Shown here piece after piece: positions 44,170 to 50,634 of a stretch of DNA of 50,634 bases (positions are counted from its first letter, which is position 1; each line of letters opens with the position of its first letter). The notes under the pieces are model-generated. The model had not been told where the DNA came from, ran no database searches, and saw nothing but the letters and a program-made list of their open reading frames with translations. This DNA comes from an uncultured Methanobrevibacter sp. Lineage in GTDB: Archaea; Methanobacteriota; Methanobacteria; Methanobacteriales; Methanobacteriaceae. The DNA lies in the NCBI RefSeq assembly GCF_902764455.1, contig NZ_CACWVY010000012.1:1-50634 (forward strand), given 5' to 3'. A program made the position numbers and the translations under genes.

Positions 44170-45852
44170 ATGTCAGAAACAGAACATAAAATGATTGAGA
44201 TATTACGCATTTTGACTCAGCACGATAAACCTATCGGGTCTAAATTAATTGCTGACGAACTAAAAAACAAAGGATTTAATTTAGGCGAGCGTGCCGTAAG
44301 ATATCATATGCAGATATTAGATGAAAAAGGCTATACTGAAAGAATCGGGTATGCCGGAAGGCAGATTACCGAATTGGGTCGTGAGAAATTAGAAAAGGGT
44401 CTGATATATGACCAGGTCGATTTCATTCATTCAAAATTTGAAGAAATGATTTATTTAACTGACTTCAACTATATGACACAAACCGGAAATGTTGTAGTCA
44501 ACACTTCAACCATTTATAATGAAGAATCCATCAATATAATGAAAGAAATTTTTGAAAGTGGTCTTTCTGTTAGCCCTTACATCAATTTAAATAAAGTTAA
44601 AAATTCAGATGAAATTGAAGTAACAACAATATGCGGAACAACTATAGACGGAATACTGCTCAACGAAGGAATTCCTTCACAGCTTAAATACGGAGGACTT
44701 CTTAAAATTGAAAATTCACAACCCATCAAATTTACAGAATTAATATCATACAAAAAGACATCCATAACACCTTTGGACGCATTTTCAATGGCTTCACAGA
44801 CATCAGTTCTTGATGTAGTTACAAAAGGAAACGGAACCATTCCTGCAAACTTCAGATTGATTCCAAGTATAGGGCGAAAAAAGGCAGTTTCAATAATTGA
44901 TAAACTGAAAAATATTGGAATAAATGGAATTATAAGCATTTCACATGACGGAGAAGACATTCTGGGTCTGCCCGTACCAAACGGAATGGTTGGAATAGCA
45001 ATCGTAGGCGGAATAACACCTTTCTGTGCAATCAAAGAGTTGGGAGAACCGATTGACATAAAAATAGCCGAAGAGATAATGGACTTCAAAACATTACATC
45101 CAATTACAAGCAAAATAGAACCTATATTGAAACATCCTCAAAGCAACAACCAGCCAAAAATTCCATTTTTGCTTCCGAAATCATGGAATTTAATCCAGCA
45201 GGTTAATTTTGATGTTGAAAAAAGAAAAGGAGACATTATTGCAAATGTTTCTTATATTAGCAAAGACAATTTGGATAAATCAATGAGAATAATGGAGGAA
45301 ACATACAATTCCGATCCTAAATACATTAATCCTTATTATAAACTTATTGACCATCCTACAGATGATGAAAAAATAGGAATAGCTACCATCTGCAGTTTAA
45401 GTATAGACGGACTTTTAATAAACAATGGAATAATGTGCAATCCGATTTATGGAGGATTGCTTGAGCTTACAGAACCGCCTCTCTTCATTGACCTAATATC
45501 ATATAGCGGAACAACCCTTGACCCTCATAAGATATTCATATCAAAAAACAAGACTACAGTATATAAAAATCAGGGTGCTAAAAAGATATTAGCCAGTTTC
45601 AAAGAAATTCCTTATGTTTCCCGCGAATATGCAGTTTATCTATTGGACATATTGAAAAACACAGGATTTTCAATTTATAAAATAGGAAAACCACGAGAAG
45701 TAACCTACAATGCAAAAGCAGATAATTATAATTTCGGTGTTGTAGCCGGAAGTGGACTCAATACAATAGCTGCAATAAAGGAAAATGGAATAGCCATTCA
45801 AGTAAAGGCTATTGAAAAATTAATACCTTTTGAAAAAATGGATAGACTGTAA
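44170..45852 (+). CDS. nrpR: Nitrogen repressor NrpR (two NRD domains)
   Basis: 560 residues. An N-terminal winged helix (about 1-75; IEILRILTQHDKPIGSKLIA, ERAVRYHMQILDEKGYTERI) is followed by two copies of the NRD/DUF128 domain (about 80-310 and 335-560). Repeated motifs are TICGTTIDGILLNEGI against TICSLSIDGLLINNGI, and YGGLL in each. NrpR binds GGAA-N6-TTCC and releases it when 2-oxoglutarate is high. The single-chain form with one HTH and two NRDs is the type seen in Methanobacteriales and Methanococcales. ATG 44170. The operator is before glnA, upstream in the same unit. Confidence 0.95.
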   Translation: MSETEHKMIEILRILTQHDKPIGSKLIADELKNKGFNLGERAVRYHMQILDEKGYTERIGYAGRQITELGREKLEKGLIYDQVDFIHSKFEEMIYLTDFNYMTQTGNVVVNTSTIYNEESINIMKEIFESGLSVSPYINLNKVKNSDEIEVTTICGTTIDGILLNEGIPSQLKYGGLLKIENSQPIKFTELISYKKTSITPLDAFSMASQTSVLDVVTKGNGTIPANFRLIPSIGRKKAVSIIDKLKNIGINGIISISHDGEDILGLPVPNGMVGIAIVGGITPFCAIKELGEPIDIKIAEEIMDFKTLHPITSKIEPILKHPQSNNQPKIPFLLPKSWNLIQQVNFDVEKRKGDIIANVSYISKDNLDKSMRIMEETYNSDPKYINPYYKLIDHPTDDEKIGIATICSLSIDGLLINNGIMCNPIYGGLLELTEPPLFIDLISYSGTTLDPHKIFISKNKTTVYKNQGAKKILASFKEIPYVSREYAVYLLDILKNTGFSIYKIGKPREVTYNAKADNYNFGVVAGSGLNTIAAIKENGIAIQVKAIEKLIPFEKMDRL

Positions 45853-46143
45853 CTAAATTACAGTAACATCCACAGCTTCATCATTTTTAGGATAGTGAAC
45901 AAATTCTATAATATCCTCTTCTACTTCATATACATCTATTTCAACTGTAGCTCCAAGGTCGCTTTCATCAAGAGAAACAAGTAACCTGAAGCCCGGTTCA
46001 CCGAAATATTCAGAAAAATCAACGTTTAAAACTTCTCCTTCTGCGAATATTCGGTTGTATGAAATCTCAATGTTATCATGAATTTTCACATTTTCTTTTA
46101 AGTATTTTACTGCTTCTTCTGTTGTTAATTCCAAATCTTTCAT
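45853..46143 (-). CDS. Small acidic protein, paralogue of 46264-46554
   Basis: The start at ATG 46143 (MKDLELTTEEAVKYLKENVK) is preferred, as GGAG lies 9 bases upstream. 96 residues, acidic, no cysteines. The first 45 residues match the neighbour well: T-x-EEA-x-x-Y, NVK-x-x-D, EISYNRIFA-x-GEVL. The rest is beta-like and weaker. It is convergent with nrpR: its stop is directly next to the nrpR stop. I do not recognise the family. The closeness to fwd genes may or may not matter. Confidence 0.6.
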   Translation of the reverse strand: MKDLELTTEEAVKYLKENVKIHDNIEISYNRIFAEGEVLNVDFSEYFGEPGFRLLVSLDESDLGATVEIDVYEVEEDIIEFVHYPKNDEAVDVTVI

Positions 46144-46263
46144 GATAATCAACTCCGATATATAACAATATATTTTATCACATATAAAAGTTTGTATTCA
46201 TACGAACAAAATAATTTTTCAATGAAAAATGAAAAGTAAAAAATAATAGAAAAAAAAGAGTAA

Positions 46264-46554
46264 TTAAAGTACTTCAATGATAAGTTCCTTATCATCATGA
46301 ATGTGGCGCATTTCAATTAAATCTTCACCAATTTCGTTGAAATCAACTTCAATGGATTGATTTAATATTTCACCAGTCAGTTGTAAACCGACTCTAAGAC
46401 CTTCTCCTGTTACTTCGTCTTCTTCTGTAATACCTAAAACTTCACCAGGAGCAAAAATACGATTGTAAGAAATTTCTAAAATATCTCTAACTTTAACATT
46501 GTTTCTAACATATTCAATAGCTTCTTCCAAGGTCATTTGAACTTCTTCTACCAT
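46264..46554 (-). CDS. Small acidic protein, paralogue of 45853-46143
   Basis: The start is placed at ATG 46554 (MVEEVQMTLEEAIEYVRNN), with GGGCGAT upstream as ribosome binding site. 96 residues. It shares EISYNRIFAPGEVLGI and the helix before it with the next gene. The end (EVDFNEIGEDLIEMRHIHDD) also aligns loosely. The gene comes 33 bases after fwdC on the same strand, so it may be read with the fwd operon. Function unknown; no ligand or catalytic motif seen. Confidence 0.65.
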   Translation of the reverse strand: MVEEVQMTLEEAIEYVRNNVKVRDILEISYNRIFAPGEVLGITEEDEVTGEGLRVGLQLTGEILNQSIEVDFNEIGEDLIEMRHIHDDKELIIEVL

Positions 46555-46598
46555 AGTATCGCCCATACAATTTTAAAAAAAGAAAAAAGAGAAAGGAA

Positions 46599-47465
46599 TT
46601 ATAAATTCCTGTATTCTCTGATTGAAGTATATTCGTCGTCTAATTCACCGTAAGTAGCTAATTTATCTTTATTAGCTTCAGCACCTAAGTAAAGGTTACC
46701 TTTACCGTTGAGACCAATATCTCCAGTGTAGTGAATATATTTACCTTCGAAAGTAACACCATCTACTTCAGGGTCTACAACAATTCCGTTGAGGACGAAT
46801 CCTTCGAGTAATCTTCCAAGGAATCCGTGGATAACAATGTTACCGTTTTTCATTTGTCCACCAGGCCAACGGTTTACGTCACCGTCAATTTCGATGGTAC
46901 CTTTGGTCATGTGAATACCGGCTAAGATATCACAGTTACCTTTAACATGAATTTTACCACCAGTTAAACATTCACCACATTGTTTTCCAGCATTACCGCC
47001 AACAACGATTTGTCCACCGGTCATACCTCTCCATTCACCAATGTAAGAAGCACCAGTAAATTCTTTGGTGTTTCCTTCAATTTCAAGGTATCCTCCGGAC
47101 ATTTCTCTTCCTGCGTGAGCTGCTGCGTTACCTTTAACGAGAATGGATCCACCAGACATTTCAGCTCCAACGTGTAAATCTACACTGCTGTTACATACGA
47201 TGTTTCCACCGCTCATTTTACAACCGATGTATTTTACTCTGTTTAAATCTCCGTTTAAAATCATTTCAACTTCATCAGGTCCGTTAGCTTCTCCTTCAAC
47301 AGTTACTGTGAAGAAGTCAGTAAGTGGGAATCTTGAGTTTCCAATTGGGACTTGATATTTAGCGAAATCTGCTTCGGTCCATGAATAAATTTCATCTGGA
47401 ATTAATTCATCGAATTCTAAAGCGATTGAAGAAGTTTTGATTTGATCAAATGTAATTGTTTTCAC
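46599..47465 (-). CDS. fwdC: Formylmethanofuran dehydrogenase subunit C
   Basis: The start is GTG 47463-47465 ([18 protein letters not shown]), since GGGGTGAT stands directly before it. 288 residues. A long run of G-G/G-x-x repeats ([58 protein letters not shown]) is the right-handed beta-helix related to the C-terminal domain of glutamate synthase. It is a structural subunit of the enzyme that fixes CO2 onto methanofuran, the first step of methanogenesis. Confidence 0.95.
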   Translation of the reverse strand: MKTITFDQIKTSSIALEFDELIPDEIYSWTEADFAKYQVPIGNSRFPLTDFFTVTVEGEANGPDEVEMILNGDLNRVKYIGCKMSGGNIVCNSSVDLHVGAEMSGGSILVKGNAAAHAGREMSGGYLEIEGNTKEFTGASYIGEWRGMTGGQIVVGGNAGKQCGECLTGGKIHVKGNCDILAGIHMTKGTIEIDGDVNRWPGGQMKNGNIVIHGFLGRLLEGFVLNGIVVDPEVDGVTFEGKYIHYTGDIGLNGKGNLYLGAEANKDKLATYGELDDEYTSIREYRNL

Positions 47466-47476
47466 AATAATCACCC

Positions 47477-49192
47477 CTATTTACCATCAACATCAACAAC
47501 GATTGGGTTGGATACGTAGTGGTCATGTACTGGGTAGTTTTCCCATTTGACTGAGTAGTATTGAGTAAAGAACGGCATAATGTTGTCGATAACTTTTTGT
47601 TCGTTTTGTTCCCATCCTTTTACGTTAACCCAAATGTTTTGACTTTCTTTAACTTTAACAATTTCTTTATCTTTTACTAAGATTTGACCATCTTTAATAG
47701 TGTAATCAGCAACATTGAAACCTTTTTCGATTTCTGCAGCTTGTCTGGATGGATCAATTTCATTAGGATTTATGTCGTATACTGCAATGTCTGCTCTGTA
47801 ACCAGGGGTGAGTGCACCTCTGTCAGTAAATCCGTAGATTTTAGCTGGAGCAGCTCTGGAAATAGTTGCAATATCGTAGAAATCGTATTCTCTGTCGAGA
47901 GTTGCAAGGGTAGTTCTTTTTTCTGCCCATTTGTGAACTTCTCTGTTTTCAATCATTTCCATTCTTCTTTGGTTACTCATCAACCAGGAGATAATTCTAG
48001 GATATCTAGTGAATGGACCTGCGTTAGGGTGGTCAGTAGTTAAACATACTTTCCATGGGTCGTCAATGTGTAAGAACAATTCAAGACCGATAGCCCATTG
48101 TAATGTGTTAACAGGGTTTTTACCAGAGTAGATACATGGAATAATACCAGCTGCGGTTTCACATTCAATATCTTTGTTGGTCCATTTAAGACCGGATAAT
48201 TTGAATAAGTCGTATTCCATAGGAGCGTCTGCAGTCATGGTAGTGGTTTCATCTAAAGTTACTTGACCTACATCACAAGTTATGTGGTCGTTTTTGTTAA
48301 TGTATTTAGCAACTTCTTCTGCACCTGATCCTGCATCTTTCCAACTGTTACCAGTGTAAGAGTGGAATTGTAAGTGGCAAACGTGCATAACTTGATCTCT
48401 GATTTCGGCTGCTTTGGAACCTTTTTTAACGTCTTTAACAGCGTCCATGGTTTCGATAGTAGTTGGTACGTTACCAGGGTGTCCTAAGTCGTTAGGGTGA
48501 ATGTGGATAGAGTGAGGTAAGTTTAACATTTCGTTAGCTTTTGCTAATGCGATGATAACTTCTTTGGAAGTTACGTCAAAGTAAGGTGCTTTGTCGTTTA
48601 CACCGTGTACGTTCATACCCCAACCCCATGCTTCACTTCCACATGGGTTTACGATTTTAATTCCGTAACCTTTGGATATTTTTAACCATGCAGCTACGAA
48701 TGCTGCGATGTCTTCAATATTGTTATCTTTTGCATATTCCATTACAAACCAGTTGTTACCGAATAATGGCATAGCTGGAATATCAATTTGTGGAATAGTT
48801 GCAATTTCTTCGTGAGTGTGTTTTGCTTCAAGAGGAGGCATAGCTGCTTCTACAACAGTACCGTAACCTAATCTTGAGTATCTGTAACCGGTTGCAGGAC
48901 AACTTGGAATGGAGAATCCAGATTCTGATCTGATTACTTTAGTTTTTTGAGTAACACCTCTTCTGGAATCTTCAGGTCTGTATAATCTTCCTACTACTAA
49001 TTTAGGACCTGCAACGTGTGCGTGAGGGTCAATACCTGCTGGCATGACTATTTTATCAGTAACGTCTAAGACTTTAGCATCTGCGGAAACATCATCAACG
49101 ATAATGCCATCTTTAAACATGACATCTTTCTTTTCCCCATTGATTTCATTAGCTGGGTCGTAGACAATACCATTTTTAAGAATATATTCCAT
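47477..49192 (-). CDS. fwdA: Formylmethanofuran dehydrogenase subunit A
   Basis: 571 residues from ATG 49192 ([15 protein letters not shown]), where AGGTGAT is well spaced; the frame is open 36 bases up into fwdB. It is an amidohydrolase-type metal enzyme: [12 protein letters not shown], then [16 protein letters not shown] and [10 protein letters not shown] carry metal ligands. It joins formate to methanofuran at a binuclear zinc site fed by the tunnel from subunit B. It is 10 bases after fwdB and 12 before fwdC, so the three are one operon. Confidence 0.96.
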   Translation of the reverse strand: MEYILKNGIVYDPANEINGEKKDVMFKDGIIVDDVSADAKVLDVTDKIVMPAGIDPHAHVAGPKLVVGRLYRPEDSRRGVTQKTKVIRSESGFSIPSCPATGYRYSRLGYGTVVEAAMPPLEAKHTHEEIATIPQIDIPAMPLFGNNWFVMEYAKDNNIEDIAAFVAAWLKISKGYGIKIVNPCGSEAWGWGMNVHGVNDKAPYFDVTSKEVIIALAKANEMLNLPHSIHIHPNDLGHPGNVPTTIETMDAVKDVKKGSKAAEIRDQVMHVCHLQFHSYTGNSWKDAGSGAEEVAKYINKNDHITCDVGQVTLDETTTMTADAPMEYDLFKLSGLKWTNKDIECETAAGIIPCIYSGKNPVNTLQWAIGLELFLHIDDPWKVCLTTDHPNAGPFTRYPRIISWLMSNQRRMEMIENREVHKWAEKRTTLATLDREYDFYDIATISRAAPAKIYGFTDRGALTPGYRADIAVYDINPNEIDPSRQAAEIEKGFNVADYTIKDGQILVKDKEIVKVKESQNIWVNVKGWEQNEQKVIDNIMPFFTQYYSVKWENYPVHDHYVSNPIVVDVDGK

Positions 49193-49202
49193 TATATCAC
49201 CT

Positions 49203-50579
49203 TTAGAGTGCGTTTGGATTTGGCACATATTTTGGAGCTACGTTTGGCTCTTCTCTGAGTTTCATTACTCTTTCTTTCAATTCACGGACAATCCATTCGT
49301 CATCACGACAGGTTTCTGGTTTGTCGATAGCTTTTTTCATGTAAATAGGAACTCCATCCATACGATAACTGGTACCAGCACATTCTACAGCAATGAATGA
49401 ACCTGGTAATACTACATCAGCGAGTTCAGTTGATGGACCCCAGTGAATATCGATTTGAATAACAGGAATGTTAGCTAAGTGTTGGTTTGCTCCGTTAGGG
49501 AAGTGAGCACCTGGGTCAGCTGCAATAACCATGAAACAGTCTGGTTCTTTTCTTACTAATAAATCGATAGTGTTGGTTTCACCCATCATATATCTTGGGT
49601 ATCCTCTACAGTAGTCAACACCGAAAGCGAATCCACATTCGAATGCCATGAAAATGTTGAATCCGTTTACGTTAAAGTGACCTCTCATTGGAGTAAGACC
49701 CCATTTACTGTATTTGTTTAAGTCTTGTACCATTTTAATAGCGATATCAATGTTTCTTTGTTTTGATAAAGTATGGGTTAAACCTAAACCGAAGAAGAGA
49801 ACACCGAATTCTGCATTTTTCATTTGTTCAGCTAATTCGTAAATATCTTCTTTAGGAATTCCGGAAATTACGTCTTGGTATAATTCTTTTCCTCTGAGTA
49901 CAGCTCTAATAGCATTGTAGAAACCGTAGTCCCCATTTTGTTCGAATCCTACCCACATATCTGAACATTTTGCGGTATCTGAGAATTTAGGATCCATAGT
50001 GACAACAGTTCTGTCGAATCTTCCTCTTTGTCTGAAGTATCCACGACAGAATACAGCATATCTTGCCATGTGTCTTGGGTGAGAGTTCATAGCGTTACTT
50101 CCAGAGTATACAATCATATCAGCTCTGTTTTGAACTTCTCCTAAAGTTTGGATAGGGTAACCTGCGTTTTGTACAGCTTGGAGAGAAGGACCGTGACAGA
50201 TAGTAGCTTGGTTATCTAATACTGCACCGATGTATTCACCTAAAGCTACACCTTCTTTCATACATTCAGTAGAGGTTTCAGACCAACCGTAGAATACTGG
50301 TCTAATGGAATTAGCAATATATTCAGCAGCTTTGTCTAAAGCAGTATCCCAGTCTACTTCTTTGAGTTCTCCGTTTTCATCCCTAACCATTGGAACAAGT
50401 AATCTTTGATCCATATCTTCCATAATTTTACTTGCTCCTAATCTGCATGCGTGTCTTACAGCAACAACATGATTATTTTTAACTAAGTAATCTAAATCGT
50501 CACAGTTACAACCACAGAATGCACAGGTACAATTTTCAACAATGTAATCATAATCAGTTACAGGTGGTTCATAAGTCAT
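49203..50579 (-). CDS. fwdB: Formylmethanofuran dehydrogenase subunit B (W/Mo-pterin)
   Basis: 458 residues from ATG 50579; GGAGGAG lies upstream. The N-terminal [13 protein letters not shown] and HACRLGASK bind a [4Fe-4S] cluster. [10 protein letters not shown] holds Cys128, the likely ligand of tungsten or molybdenum; a Sec codon, as seen in some species, is not present here. [20 protein letters not shown] and [18 protein letters not shown] belong to the pterin-binding fold. It reduces CO2 to formate. The metal (W or Mo) cannot be decided. Overlaps the previous gene by 11 bases. Confidence 0.95.
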   Translation of the reverse strand: MTYEPPVTDYDYIVENCTCAFCGCNCDDLDYLVKNNHVVAVRHACRLGASKIMEDMDQRLLVPMVRDENGELKEVDWDTALDKAAEYIANSIRPVFYGWSETSTECMKEGVALGEYIGAVLDNQATICHGPSLQAVQNAGYPIQTLGEVQNRADMIVYSGSNAMNSHPRHMARYAVFCRGYFRQRGRFDRTVVTMDPKFSDTAKCSDMWVGFEQNGDYGFYNAIRAVLRGKELYQDVISGIPKEDIYELAEQMKNAEFGVLFFGLGLTHTLSKQRNIDIAIKMVQDLNKYSKWGLTPMRGHFNVNGFNIFMAFECGFAFGVDYCRGYPRYMMGETNTIDLLVRKEPDCFMVIAADPGAHFPNGANQHLANIPVIQIDIHWGPSTELADVVLPGSFIAVECAGTSYRMDGVPIYMKKAIDKPETCRDDEWIVRELKERVMKLREEPNVAPKYVPNPNAL

Positions 50580-50634
50580 GGTCAATCAACTCCTCCCATT
50601 TACGTCCGTGATAAACAGGTAATTCACCTAAAGA
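50569..50634 (-). CDS. 3' end of the gene before fwdB, probably fwdD
   Basis: A minus-strand frame enters from the right edge and ends with TGA at 50569-50571, 11 bases inside fwdB. The 21 visible residues end with [17 protein letters not shown]. The stop-start overlap shows translational coupling with fwdB. FwdD, the pterin-binding partner of FwdB, is the expected gene here, but too little is visible to prove it. Confidence 0.5.
   Translation of the reverse strand, partial: SLGELPVYHGRKWEELIDHDL

Noticed and set aside
44577-45113. 178-codon minus-strand frame opposite nrpR
   Set aside because: No ribosome binding site and no domain; nrpR is clearly supported on the plus strand.
49203-50579. 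Selenocysteine in FwdB
   Set aside because: The expected metal-ligand position is a plain Cys codon in ATICHGPS and no in-frame TGA occurs.

Overview
The window looks like chromosomal DNA of a Methanobrevibacter-type methanogenic archaeon (order Methanobacteriales). Four things point there: a very AT-rich background, archaeal TATA promoters with GGTGAT-like ribosome binding sites and many TTG/GTG starts, archaeal information-processing genes (TBP, L39e, L31e, LX/L18a, aIF6, PDCD5, RNase P Rpp21-type subunit, FEN-1, prefoldin alpha, AglB), and tungsten/molybdenum formylmethanofuran dehydrogenase (fwd) genes together with many secreted adhesin-like proteins. The genus is inferred from gene content; no database was searched.

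Layout. Bases 1-6800 are an accessory region. It holds the tail of a DUF4143-type protein, a small secreted protein, three small cassettes for surface proteins with LPxTG-like C-termini (each with a palindrome next to the TATA box and a GC-rich 3' hairpin), and a Rpn (PD-(D/E)XK) nuclease gene followed by two free-standing copies of its own C-terminal domain. Bases 6980-12250 carry an NSS-family symporter, a small protein and two large secreted paralogues with Ig-like repeats and a glycosidase-like TIM-barrel domain. Bases 12305-18031 are a long conserved minus-strand cluster for protein synthesis and targeting: rnp4, a CRM/YhbY protein, S19e, PDCD5, a PP-loop protein, L39e, L31e, aIF6, L18a, prefoldin alpha and ftsY. 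Bases 18287-31000 hold a CAP-domain secreted protein, an AK6/Fap7 kinase, a DRG GTPase, aglB, an LPATG-tailed surface protein, topA, a SerB/coiled-coil fusion and tbp.

Bases 31503-36659 run on the plus strand: a CYTH protein, aksA-like and hacA-like genes of 2-oxoacid elongation (coenzyme B), two tandem DUF98 chorismate-lyase-like genes and fen. Bases 36894-40228 run on the minus strand: a DUF2119-like protein, ahcY, a methyltransferase and a zinc-ribbon membrane protein. Then come an intron-containing tRNA-Met(CAT), an aldo/keto reductase with ferredoxin motifs coupled to a ThiF/MoeB-like protein, and glnA-nrpR with a perfect GGAA-N6-TTCC NrpR operator. The window ends with two small paralogues of unknown function and fwdC, fwdA, fwdB and the tail of an upstream gene, probably fwdD.

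The most interesting object is the Rpn locus at 4158-5731. In bacteria the C-terminal part of Rpn proteins is translated separately from an internal start as an antitoxin (RpnS) against the full-length toxin (RpnL). Here an internal ATG with a Shine-Dalgarno-like sequence lies at the expected place, and the same short ORF occurs twice more as separate downstream genes with different numbers of four-residue repeats. The second candidate is the set of three surface-protein cassettes with a shared palindromic promoter element.
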